DNA from: Gonapodya prolifera JEL478
Taxonomy: Eukaryota; Monoblepharomycota; Monoblepharidomycetes; Monoblepharidales; Gonapodyaceae
NCBI GenBank assembly: GCA_001574975.1
Contig: KQ965734.1
Coordinates: 325,971-389,970, forward strand
Direction of reading: 5' to 3'
Length of the DNA stretch: 64,000 nucleotides
The notes under the pieces are model-generated. The model had not been told where the DNA came from. It ran no database searches and saw nothing but the letters and a program-made list of their open reading frames with translations. Below are positions 1-11,191 of this stretch, in pieces (the first letter of the stretch is position 1; each line of letters starts with the position of its first letter). The position numbers and the translations under genes were made by a program.

Positions 1-3000
1 GAATGCGGTACTTTTGGTTCGCGGTGGACAGATCGACAGTTTCCTATTGCGATTTCATGGCGACGTCACGCAAGCGATTGTCAGATGGAGGAGAAGTGAA
101 CATGTTGCCACATATTCTCACCTTTTTGAGTCTGAGATTCTCTTTCTTGATTTGATCCACATATTTAATCTTTTGTCTCGTGTTCTGGTGACCCAGCAAG
201 TGTGCGTTGATCTCATTGAGTTTACTCATCTCACGATCAGCCAGGGTATGCTTCTTCATGATGAGCTCCAATTGGTCCCGCATGTTCTCCTCCAGTTCCA
301 TGCGCTGTTCTTCTGACTGTCGAACCTGAGCGTTGAGCTCGTCAATCTCCGTGTAAAGTTCGGCGTTTTGTGCTTCCAGTTGCTCCGCCATTCTTAAGGT
401 GGCTTTAGCTTCGGCAATCTTTCTCTCGGCGTCCACCACAACCTGCGCATTATTATCAATTTGTTGTCGGAGCTTCGCAATCTGATCGCGTAGAGGAGCT
501 GCGGTTTCAATCTCTTTCTCGGCAGCAGCAAGACGAGCTTTGAACACGTCCAGAGTATCTCGCGCCTCTCGCAGGTCTTCCTTCTGTGTGGCCGATACGG
601 AGATGAGCTGCTGATTTTCCCGCTCCACCTTTTGAAGTTGCTCCCAAATGCGAGTTCTTTCTTGGTTGTGAGAAAAGCGCTCCTGAACAATAATCGTCTC
701 TAGCTCGGTCCTTTTCCCATCTGAATCCCCAAGAATTCGAAGGGCGTTTTCCAACTTATGCTTGCTGAGACTTTCCACGTACCCAATCTTCATGTAGGAT
801 ACAAGATGAGATTACTTGATTTGGCAATACCCTGGCAGACGACGGAGCAGAACTCACCTGCGCAGCACTGGCGAGTCCACTTATTACAGCGACTGTGGAG
901 TCAGCATCAGAGATTGCCATCCTCAAGTCTCCGAACACTGCTGTATCCTCGTCAACACAAGAACTTGTGGAAGAGGCTATTTCCATTTCATCGAGCCTCA
1001 TGGATAGTTCCTTCAGCTTATGTTCAGCAACAATCCTCGTTTCCACTTCCTGCTCGAAGTTGCTCTTCCAGATGGCAGCTTCCTCGTTGGCGTGAACTAC
1101 AGCTTTTTGAAGTTCTGTGACAACATCCAACGCAGCACTGAGTTCCTCTTGCAATGTTTTCGCAAGATTCTCAGTCCTCCCTAGAGCTTTCTTGTCTAGC
1201 CCCGCCACGAGCTCCATTGACTCAATGACACTACGCTGGATGGAAAAGTTGCGGTACGTCATGCGGGCCTCAACGAGTTGCTCTTTGAGGTCCTGCGCTT
1301 CTGTAGATCGCTTTGCAAGCTGAATGACCAGAACATCTTTCTCGCTCTGTAAGGTATCCCTGTCATCACATGCTTCCGCATGAGCAACAGCCAATTCACT
1401 GTGTTGCTCCATCATCCGAGCCACCCTTTCTTCGTGTGTGGCACGATCCCGTTCCATCCGCTGGATAAGTCGCTCAATTTCGCTTTTGAGCTCCGTCACT
1501 TCCCTGTCCGAAGACGCTTTTAGATCGGCTAAACCGTTGGCGACGGATTCGTGTTTCCGGCGGAGAAAAGCAAGCTCCGCCTCCACTTCTTCCTTGTTTC
1601 GCTGCTCCTGCTCGAGAGATGCGTCAAGGGTCTCGACCTGCCCAATAAGTGCCGACACCTCAGCACGGAGGGATGTGCTCTCCGAACGTTCTTTATCAAG
1701 GTGCTCATTGGCGACGTTGAGAGCAGCACGAGTATCGTCCAATTCGATGGTGAGATCCGTGATCCTAGAGCCCAACTCCAGTTGGGTGGATGCCGAGTCC
1801 TTTTCCAATTTCTCGACCTGAGTCTTCAAGTCCGAATTGCCACGCGACTGCTTCTCAATCTCCCCATTAAGTTCCACGAGCCGCTCTTCAGCGCGACTGA
1901 GCTGCGCTGCCAGGTCAGAAATTCTACTCTCGGCGCTTCTCTGCGATTGCTCTGCATCTTTCTCTGCACTGTCCAAAAGATTCCTCAGTTCGTATATAGT
2001 CCGTTCTCTCTCGGCTAGCTTTCCCTCCATCTCATTTCTCAAAGTCCGGGTTGCATCCACAAGCCTCTGAATCTCTGCAACCTTTCCCGCAACCACACCA
2101 TCCAGCTGAGCTATTCGAGAGTCCATTTCCATTCTCAAAGCACTGAGCTGCTCTTCACGTTCCTCTATTGCGTTAGCACCATCTTCACGAAGAGAAGCGA
2201 GGGTTACACGAAGCTCCTCAATTCGCCTCGCATCGCGAGTAGAGGCATCTTCGGCTACTTTCTGTGCGTCAGCAAGGGCCTTTGCACTTTTTGTGATTTC
2301 CAAGTGGGCGTCGGACAGCGCGTCCTGTAATCGTGCAACCTCTGCATCCAAGGTAGACTGGAGTCTCAAAATTTTATCGTCTCTGTCAAGCCCGTCGCTC
2401 CTGGCCCTCTCCAGTTCCCTTTCAAGCTTTCTGATTTCTTTGGATCGCGCTTCCTCCAACTCTTTCCTCTTCTGAGCCCCATCCGCCACCTGTGCTTCGA
2501 GGGCATCAATTAATCGCTTCAATTCCCCCTCTCGTCGTGACGCTTCTGTCTCCCTCTCCTTCAACATGGATTCCAGCTCGTCAATCGCTCTCTTCATGTC
2601 GTCTTCCACGGCTTCTTTCGCCCTCTCGAGAGCTTCCAGTTCCGCCTCCCTCTCAGCCAACTCCCTAACAAGCTTGGATCCCTCCTCCCCAGCGGCAGCC
2701 TCCTCCCTAGTTCGAGCGTCCTTTTCCAGTTGCAGCTGTTTCTCGAGCCCGGTGATGGTCCCCTTGAGGCCTGCAACCTCAGTGGCCGTCGCAACTTTCA
2801 ATTGGTTGATTTCCTGAGCCGATACTTTCTTGGATCGCGTGAGTTCAGCTTCTACCTGAGAGTACCGGCCACGCATCACCGCCAGCTGTTCCCTCAGCGC
2901 CACAATCTCGGCTTGACTCTGCGTAATCTGACCAGCGAGCTCAGCTTCAGTTTGACTTGCCAGTTCCGCTTCCGCAGCCCCAGCCGCCTCTGCCTCCACA

Positions 3001-4798
3001 AGACGAATTCTCAAATCCTCGACAGAGTGTTCAAAGTCCATTTTCATAGTGGCCCACTCTCGTTGGGCCTTATCTCGATCCTCCCTGGTCTCTTTGATCT
3101 CCTGGGCGAGTTTTGCAGCTTGTCCTGCCAGATCATCCACTTTCCGCTCGAGTTCCTCAACCTCGGCTGCTGCAGTTGCCTCTGACTCTCTCAAAGCTGC
3201 CTCAGCTTCCTCAATCCGCAAATTCGCGTCAGCACGCTCTTTCCGCAACTTTTCCAACTCCTTCCCCAGCCTGTCCACCTCTTTCGTCAATGTCAGCTCC
3301 CTCGTCTTATCCTCTTCGCTTGCCTTCACTGCTTTCGCCATTTCCTGTCGCAACGCTGCAAGCTTCGCTTCCGCTTCCACCTTGACCTTTTCAGCAGCCA
3401 ACGTCTTGGACTTCTCTATCTCGATTTGCTCCGCAACTTTCCTCTTCTCGGACTCGAGGAGCTCCTTCTGCCGCTTCACAGCGTCCCCATCAATTGCGCG
3501 GGCACGGTGATCATCTCGCTCAGCCTCTGTCCGAGAAAGGAGTTGCTTCAGGGCGAGGTTCTTCCTGTCCAGATCTTCGGCCTTCTTTGCAAGGTGCGTT
3601 GTTCGGGAGAGTTTCTCTTGGAGAGAGGCCGAGAGACGCTCCGATTTTTCGAGCTGGTGGCAATGGGTCCAGAAAATGTCATTCGGGTACATATCTGGGC
3701 GTCCGTAAAGTTACCACACACTCACCGCTCCTCTGAGCCCTCCAACCGTCTCCCTGAGCTCACCCACTTCTCTCTCTCGGACAGCCACATCCGATTCAAG
3801 CGCAGTGCGTTCCTTGTTAGCGGCAGCGGCGGCAGACTCTAAGCGGGAGAGCGTAACCTGGAGATGGGATAACTGCAAGGTTTCAGTCGAAGAGAAAGGA
3901 AGACGACGCAGGCCATAGCAGATTTGACGTGTCAAAAAGAAGCCAAAGACTTTTAGACAGTTACAATAACCACACCATCTTATCAAACACTCACTTCCTT
4001 TTGATGACTCAGGCTCTGCTGTTCGATCTGTATCTGCAGTCGCTCGAGCTGATCACAAGGAGACGTTTCGTCGGTGATTAAATGGAAAAAACAAGCGATC
4101 ACAGGAAAAATAAACCACCCGTGTCAAGATTCGTCGCTCGAATGATTGGGGCTTCCAACACCTTCAATAATACACATGTCTCGGAAAGAGCTGGAAACAA
4201 TGTTCCTCCGTGCTCAAAGTCAAGTGAAATGTTCTTTCTCCGTGTTTTCGCTCCTTTCCATCTCCAAAACATGCACTTATTCTGATGCCTCACCTCTTTT
4301 CTGTGCTTTGCGATTTCATCTTTCTCCCTCGCACCGATGAGAGATCGTCTGCCGAGCAATGAGGCATTGAGCGCCGCCGTGGATGGGATTGCATTCTCCT
4401 TATCGGCCGATGGGTCAGAGGAGTCTTCTAAAGAGGTGTTGAGGAGTGCGGCGCGGTGATTAGCAGCAGGCAACGGCAATTTGAAAGGGGTGTTTCACGG
4501 CTAGCGCACCTTTAGGGTCCACAAAACGTCTAGACTTTCCGAGAAATCCATAGTGCTTCGCCGGGTCGTCGTTGAGTAGAGTCGAAGATGGGACGTTGTA
4601 AGAACCAGGCGCTGGAGTAGACCCGAGAACTGAACATTGACCGATTAGCAGAGGCAGAGACATGATACGGTATAAGATAAGAAAGCACACCAGGCCACGA
4701 AATGGAACGGCGTATTGAACTTTGGAGTTGGAGCGTTCGGGAACAGGCATTGACCCACCTTGCTTGGATTCAAATCTTCTGGCTTGCGGAAACGACAT
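1..4798 (-). CDS. HMMR/RHAMM-like spindle coiled-coil protein (3' end outside window)
   Basis: Exons on the minus strand: 4798-4759, 4629-4510, 4427-4294, 4048-3995, 3872-3726, 3653-858, 787-122 and 43 to beyond the edge; all joins keep phase and give more than 1,330 residues. The N-terminus (MSFPQARRF, then STPAPGSYNV) matches the start of animal HMMR (MSFPKAPLKRF, APSPGAYDV). The C-terminus has HLLGHQNTRQKIKYVDQIK, the HMMR C-terminal signature that precedes a leucine-zipper-like segment. Almost everything between is a charged heptad coiled coil, mostly in one 2.8-kb exon. HMMR proteins bind microtubules and centrosomes and help place dynein and TPX2 at spindle poles; that role here is inferred from family. 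Exon 3 encodes a KEN tripeptide (ADKEN), a possible APC/C degron. The final exon is cut by the window. The intron at 4049-4293 is longer than the others and could hide a small exon. Confidence 0.85.
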
Positions 4799-5744
4799 TC
4801 TTGGTGTTGATGTGTGGTGGAGAGTCGTCGATGGTGGTGTACTGTTCGTTTTCTCGGCGGCCGAATGAGTGGGGAGACCCTCTTAGGTCGGGTTTGGTGG
4901 GTAGCTTCCCGGTATTACGTCCAATTCCGCACGAAGGGCGCGAGATCGTGCGTTTTCCCCAAGATCGGCGCGGAGACTTCTTTGTTTCGTGTGATGTTGG
5001 GAATTGTTCGCGGCGGTAACAGGCGCCCTTGCGTACAGTGCCACCGTTACTTGTGCGGTTTTTCCCCAAGAGTGCTCTCGAAAGCTGGCCAATTTTAATT
5101 GGGAACAAAATCCATTAGTTTAATACTCCCATGCTTTGCGTGGTGATGTAAATGCATCTGACATGCAGACTCTCGGTATCTCATCAAATTTTCTGTGTTC
5201 CTCCTTGAACTGTCGGAAGAGAATACGCTGAAAGGACATGCCATTCTTCGCAACAGCAAAGTAGAGCATTGAAGCTCAGCTAAAAGGCGTTTAGCCGCGA
5301 AACAGTTCGCTCACACTCACTCTTGGGAATTCGACACTTTCTGCCGCGCGACATGGCCGGGCAGTCGCTGACACTTGGAGCGGTTTACAGAACGTGTGAG
5401 GCTCGCCGTCCTCGCGGTGGTTCTCGTCCAGAGCTGACCACTCCAATTCCGTGCAGCCCCGTACCATCAGCTCCAATCCATCAATGCTTCGATTAATCCA
5501 AAGTATGCGCCGAAAGAGGTGCGTGCAAGCGGCTTTGCCCCATTTGGATGTTGCCGCGATCGTGATGTTGATATTGATAAATTGGTTCACTTGACCCATT
5601 CCTCATCGTCCTTGCCCTTCTTTTCACTTTCGTTGCCACTTCATGAACAATTCTCATGTCTTGTTTTGGCTCGCTGATGGTCGACGTTCCCATTCGGCTC
5701 TACACTCCTTGCAAATCGTTCGTCCGTTTCGAATCTTCAAGATC
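4799..5744. promoter_or_regulatory. Divergent intergenic region
   Basis: About 0.95 kb separates the HMMR start (minus) from the next gene (plus), so it should hold both promoters. Open frames here are short, overlap one another on both strands and show no family resemblance. No clear TATA box or repeat was seen. Confidence 0.4.
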
Positions 5745-6889
5745 ATGCCCCAGCCCCTTGCTTTCATAGACCCAAACGCACTTTCGCGTACAAGCTATTC
5801 GTTTGACATTCAGAGGAACGCGTTGCGAGATGTCGAGGAATACCGACGAGGACGGGAAAATCTTAAGCAGCGCGTTCGAGCATTCGCAGAAGCAAGAGAG
5901 GCCAAACTCGCAGGGACTTCCCCCTCGAGCCACGCGGAATCCCATCCTACTCCCTCGCCAGCCCAGCAATCCCCCCCCAACGTTTCTCTCTCCCCACCAC
6001 TCGCCCAGTCACCTCGACTACCGTCATCCTCCCCTGTCCCGCCGGCCCTTCCTCCGCGACGCGAGAACGCCGGAACACCTCTACCGGGAACACTGGATGC
6101 GGATCGGATTGGAGGAGGACCTGGTACTCCAGGGGGTAGTGAGTGGTCCCCTCGCTCTTTCGAAGATCGCATGCAATTGACGTGTCTGTGGGGTTCTTAA
6201 CGAACGGATTGCGACTGGTATCTTCTCCGCCCTGAATGAAAATTCGTCTTTCCACTCCACGTGCGCCGGGTGCCCTCTCCACTTAAACAGCACCACCTGC
6301 ACCGTCACCCAGACCAATCCGAACCCTTCTCCCAGAATCTCATCCAATCCCCACCCTGAATCCCTCCCAATCTCCAGCCCCATCCACGTCTCCACCGCTT
6401 CCCCCACCTGTCCCACGGGGACGTGGTCCGTCTTTTTCTCCACCGCCAACCGGGTCGCCGAATATGGGAGGTCAAAGCGCCTCAGGCGTCCCTTTATACC
6501 CTCGCCCTGCTCCACCTAACGGTCCCGCGGCTCTCGCTGCATTCGACACGCTCCCGCCGACAGACCCGTGGGACAGAGTTGTGGGAACGCAGGACGCCTT
6601 GAGGGAGGTGTGGGAGGGTATGGGGAACTCGGGAGGCAACGCAATGGGAGGAAGCGGAATGGGATTCAATGGCTCGGGTGTAAACGGCATGTCGTCCGCA
6701 GGTGGAAGCTCCTACGAGTACCCGCACACAAATCCTTACCCGTCACCGTGGCGCCCACACGGAGGAGTCGCCATGCCTGGCATGGTTCCACCTGGTGGCA
6801 ATATTGGAGGTCCATCTGGTAGAGGGGGTGGAATGCAGGGTGATTATGGGCAGCCTGGACAATTTCAGGGATACGGGAGGGGATATTGA
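5745..6889 (+). CDS. Unrecognised Pro/Gly-rich protein with a conserved-looking N-terminus
   Basis: Two exons, 5745-6138 and 6291-6889; donor GTGAGTGG and acceptor AAACAG join in phase to give 331 residues. Residues 1-60 are ordinary, charged sequence that looks folded or helical (FDIQRNALRDVEEYRRGREN, then an Arg/Ala/Glu-rich helix). Residues 65-195 are Pro/Ser-rich with several PPxP motifs. The last 100 are Gly/Met-rich and end in QGYGRGY, resembling low-complexity tails of RNA-binding or scaffold proteins. I do not recognise a domain. An in-frame ATG upstream at 5643 exists, but 5745 is preferred because the upstream stretch lacks protein-like composition. The GC-rich exon 2 and its strong polypyrimidine tract support a real spliced gene. 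Confidence 0.6.
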
Positions 6890-7208
6890 AATGTGAAAGC
6901 ACTGAAGGCTCAGCGCGGTAACGCCCACGTATTACAGTATACCTTTGCATTATACATTGTAGATGGTGAGATCAAATGATGGAACATAATTAGCGCTTAG
7001 GATTGGAGAGTCCGTTTCTCGCGCATTGGTCTGGGAGCGCCGATGAATTAAATTCTATATTGACGTAATGCAACGTCGCGGCTCCAAGCAAGACTGCTCG
7101 TGGGAACACAACAGGATCTGGAACCTTGATCGACAAAGGCACCATCCTTCTTCTCTCCCTCCACACACTTCGCGTTCATTTCACAGCCCATTCGCCCCAG
7201 AGATCTTC
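6890..7208. other. Intergenic spacer
   Basis: About 320 bases between two plus-strand genes. It should contain the 3' UTR of the first and the promoter of the second. An in-frame ATG at 7068 could extend the downstream gene. Nothing else was seen. Confidence 0.4.
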
Positions 7209-8059
7209 ATGCCTTCAGCCAAACTCTCCCCATCTACAGCTCCAATCCCCCCGCAGCCATTCTTTCTGTCAGCAAAATATCGCACTCACTTTCCTCACCT
7301 GGATCCAAACCGCATTCAGGCGGAGACCCCGACACAGCCAACCTTGCCCCTGGCTTCAACACGCCCACCACCACCAGACAATTCTGCTCTTCCAGCACCT
7401 GCAGCTGTTGCGGTAGCTGAGAGGGCGGAGAGGCCCGAAAAGGAGAAGAATGAAAGTGACGGGAAAGAGCAAGCTGTCGGAACAGGCACCGGAGAGGATG
7501 GACCTACAAAAAGCGCAGCGTACTTGAGAGTACTGGCGGAAAGGGAGGTGGGTCGAATGTTCATCTGGAGTTTTAAAAGTAGGGCTTCTGATCAAACCAT
7601 TTACGTTCCAACAGGCGGCTCTGCGAGCCCGGCGCGAGAGGCCGCCTGGACCGAGAGACTACTGGCAGGGCGCCGCCGCGGAAGCTGGGGCAGGAATGGC
7701 CAAGAAGGCGGTAGAAAGGATGAGGGACGCTCGGCGGCGCGACACAAAGCGGAGGTGAGGATAGATTGTGTGGGTGAGTCAAAACGAGCTAACTGATAGT
7801 GAAAATGGGTGACAAGGGAGGAAGAGATCCTTTTCTTGGTGGAGGGACAAGTTTCGAGGTGCGCCTTAATTTTACTTGAACATGGAGCAAGGTGACGTAA
7901 CGCTTTTTTGCTCCCAACTTCCCTTTTTTGCACAATAGTTTCGACGCGCTTAAGCTCAAGGAGCTTCTCACTCCCACATGTGAAAACAGTGGTTGCAAAG
8001 TCGCGCAATCACTGACACGGCAGGAGAGGATCCGAGTAGAAGAGCTATTGGAGAAATGA
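7209..8059 (+). CDS. Unrecognised basic protein, four exons
   Basis: Exons 7209-7547, 7615-7754, 7817-7858 and 7939-8059 keep phase and give 213 residues. After a Pro/Ala-rich first third, the protein becomes highly charged: AYLRVLAEREAALRARRERP, then PGPRDYW, then an Arg/Lys helix, and finally a compact end with two cysteines (TCENSGC) and RQERIRVEELLEK. The 42-base third exon and the fourth exon join to a sensible helical sequence, which argues the gene is real. No known family recognised. Its 3' end converges with the MFS gene at 8338, leaving about 280 bases between the stops. An alternative start at 7068 would add about 47 residues of poorer composition. Confidence 0.6.
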
Positions 8060-8337
8060 AGACATGGGCAACATTTTTAGACATCCGAGGTGCTGGCCGA
8101 TATTTATCATTTTTATTGCTGTGATGTCGCATCAGCTGCCAGGCCAAATTGAAATTTGCACTGATTTGCACGGGGTGTTGACCTCCAATGTCTCGAAAAC
8201 AATTAACTTATGATTGAAGAAGTACAGTAATAACTAGAATACCAGATCAGTGGGTGCGTAACATACCGTATACCGTGTGACCCCGTCGACATTACATTAG
8301 TGATATTGATTAAGTACCCGACTTCTATCTCTCCCTA

Positions 8338-10439
8338 TTAATAGATATACCTGAAGCTGAGTGCCTTGTCACCGAGCGCGGGGGCTTCATCCCGCAGGTA
8401 CCGCGCCTTCTCCTTTTCCTCCAGTTTGGACCACTGCGCCTCTCGGACGCGGTTCAAATACGCAAGCTGAAGGCGACGCAGTAAGACAATGACGAGCGCG
8501 GCACCGAGAAGACCGATGGACGTGCCGAGGGCGCGACGGAAGCCGGGTTTGTCGTCTTTGTCGCGTCGGTGGGGATGCAGATTAGCGAAGGGAACAAATT
8601 CATCAGAGAAAATGAATTCTCACCGTCTCGGTACAGCCAAACACCCATCGCCCCAGAAATGTTGACGGACATGATGTACATGGAAAAGATGATGGCGCGT
8701 TTTCCGGTGGGGGCGACGTTGGCTGCTTGCCAGCTCGCGTTGACCGCATGCCAAGGAAGGAAGAAGCCAACAGTCCAGATGAGCGAGAAGTAGGCGCCCG
8801 CTTGCGATGTCGAAGCGGGAATGGCGAGGTTCAGGGCGTAACCCAGGATGAGACCAGACATGCCGAAAACGATAACCTGGTGACGCAATGAGTGAGTGTT
8901 GTGCACACTTTGAGATGGATAGCGGGAAAAGTTTGACGGACCTTCCACTTTGTCTGAAGCCGATCTGCAACGTATCCGGTCACAAGCTGGTTGATTAGGT
9001 GGAGGACTATCGAGGTTGCCAGGTTAAAAGCGGCGTGTCGAGCAGAACAACAAAATATACGTACCTTGCCCGGGAATGGTCAAAACGTTAGACAGAAGCG
9101 CATCATATCCGAACGATTGAATGATGAGCGGCGAGTACAAGCTGAAGCCCGATGTGACGAAAGTGTTTATGAAGGCAAAGATCAAGTTGGGCCAGACGTT
9201 CCAGTCACTGAGAGCCGCCCAGACATCACGGAGTGGGACAAAGTGTCGCTCCTTGATGGCCTTTGTGGGGTCGTCGCGGAGCACCCGGGTAACGGCAACT
9301 TGGCGTTCCCGCTCGGAGAGACGGCGGTTTTCTTGCGGAATTTCGTGAAGGAGCCAGAAGCCTAAAATTCCAGCGAGGACTGTTGCAGAACCTCTGAAGG
9401 AAGGGTTTGCACCGTCAATGCAAGTACAACTGACCCCCAAGTCCACAGAACTCACTCAAGAGCGAATAACCACTGCCACCCCTTGAGGGCAGCAACACCG
9501 TCCATCCGAAGGATTCCAAAAGCAAGGAGACCACTGAACGAGGAAGAAAGGTTGTTGCACGCCCAGAAGAACGAGAGCCGGGTTGCGAGTTCCCCCCTCT
9601 TGTAGTAGAAGGACAGGTACAAGACAACTCCAGGAATCCATCCAGCCTCAAATGCTCCGATAAGGAAGCGAGTGGCGAGGAAAGAACTGGGATCGCTGAC
9701 AAACATTTGGAACGTGGAAACGAGTCCCCAGCCAATCATCAAAGTTGGAAGCCAGCGCTGCAGTAAGCAAGAAAAATTCGCCAGAGGGACAAAAATGCTT
9801 TCGCTTCAATATTGCGCTCACGTGTGCCCCGACTCTTTGGATAACCTGACATAACCATGACAAAGTTGAACGTGAGCGTTTGCCAGGCAAACCAGAAGAA
9901 AGGAAAACAACGATGTACCATGTTCGACGGAATTTCGAAAATGCAAAAACCAACGAGCAGCATGGTTGAACCCAAGTTTATCGTGTCAAGAGTCCCGTGA
10001 ATCGAGCCGACAAAGTTGTTGGTGAGGGCATTGCTGATGTTGAAGCGATCGAGGTTCTTGGGAAAGACGTGTTACAACAGATCCGCTTTCAAGAAGCCAC
10101 AGTATTGCTCACCAGGAAAACAAAGAGGAAAATAATGGCCGGCATTACAGTGGTGTCGAACTTTCGCACGAGCTATCGGAGAAAAAGGAGATGTGGAAAG
10201 ACTTTCATATCGGTCTCAATAGGGAATATCACCTTTTTCTCCTCCTCTTCTGTCCAGGTCAGGTCAGGCTTCCATCCCGGTGTGTCGGGGTCTTCAAGAG
10301 AGAGATCCAACTCGATGCAAGAAGCACTACCACATGGAAAACACCCGAACTCACCAATCTGCTTCACCAGATGTTCAAGGGTGTCCTCCACCTCGGGAGC
10401 GAGGTTGTCAGTAGCAAGGAACTCTTTGTTTTCGGACAT
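8338..10439 (-). CDS. MFS transporter, allantoate/nicotinate permease-like (copy 1)
   Basis: Nine exons on the minus strand: 10439-10355, 10291-10233, 10172-10113, 10056-9919, 9845-9822, 9757-9456, 9393-9065, 9006-8942, 8876-8624 and 8555-8338 (the second and third equal one exon of the neighbour), 510 residues. About 12 membrane segments are visible. Family marks are NLDRFNISNALT after TM1, the loop GAHRW, LIGAFEAGW in TM4-5 and the large central loop RVLRDDPTKA, all typical of the fungal anion:cation symporter family (Dal5, Tna1). Substrate (allantoate, nicotinate or another small carboxylate) cannot be read from sequence; the protein should sit in the plasma membrane. It is 1.5 kb from a close paralogue in the same orientation, a tandem duplication. 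An intron at 10173-10232 is absent from copy 2, and the intron copy 2 has at 12852-12921 is absent here. Confidence 0.9.
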
Positions 10440-11191
10440 TTAGGCAGATTTCACCGGATGACGGCGAGGCTCTGAAATAATATGGGCAGCCTTGCAGTGT
10501 TTTTAAATGAATCTCGGTGAATCATAGCGTGATATCGATTATTGCGATAGTTTAGATTTCGCACGGTATGCATCCCTGCCAAGACTGTTGCCCTTTCGTC
10601 CACTCAGAGTAGGACACAACGAACGCCCCCGACAAGAACATAAAAAAATAGAGCTGCGCTCGTACAGACAAGTTGCAGAATCTGGTACCCATTGAAGGGG
10701 CTGAAAAGCGATCCCTGAGAAAATTGCTGGCGAGAATTCTTCGAAAAGGGACGATCTCATTGCGTCAATATTCCTTCAAGCCAATTTCGGAGAATTGATA
10801 CAGTTAAGCTCATACCCTTTCCGCCCGCCGTCCCGCTCCGAAATGAGTGGAATCCATCAGATATTATTTGAAGACCAACAGCTGATGATTTGCTGATGGA
10901 GTGCACTTGTTTGCAATGACAGTGAAGCCTCTCTTTTCGCAGAGGCTTGTCTCAAGTGTATGCATTCCATTTATGAATCAGGAAGATCTCCCTTCCCCTT
11001 CGGCAAGGTTGCGTGAACAGATATTATTCGCTGCATTCCATTTATGAATCAGGAAGATCTCCCTTCCCCTTCGGCAAGGTTGCGTGAACAGATATTATTC
11101 GCGGTCATTAGGAAGTGACATACATATTCCATTAAAATGTGTACTAAAGGCTCCTGAAGGCAGCTGCTCCGCTCAAAACCATCTCTCCCAA
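10440..11191. other. Spacer between tandem transporters, with a duplicated block
   Basis: About 750 bases containing the promoter of copy 1 (right to left) and the 3' side of copy 2. It holds the 71-bp perfect tandem duplication listed separately. No additional gene was found. Confidence 0.5.
10961..11102. repeat. Perfect 71-bp tandem duplication
   Basis: Positions 10961-11031 and 11032-11102 are identical as read, both beginning TGCATTCCATTTATGAATCA and ending ATATTATTCGC. The block lies upstream of transporter copy 1 and just past the end of copy 2. Complete identity implies a very recent event or an assembly slip. Confidence 0.9.

Noticed and set aside
3049-3510. Plus-strand Ser/Leu-rich frames over the HMMR gene
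   Set aside because: They are antisense shadows of a Glu/Lys-rich coiled coil, a well-known composition artefact.
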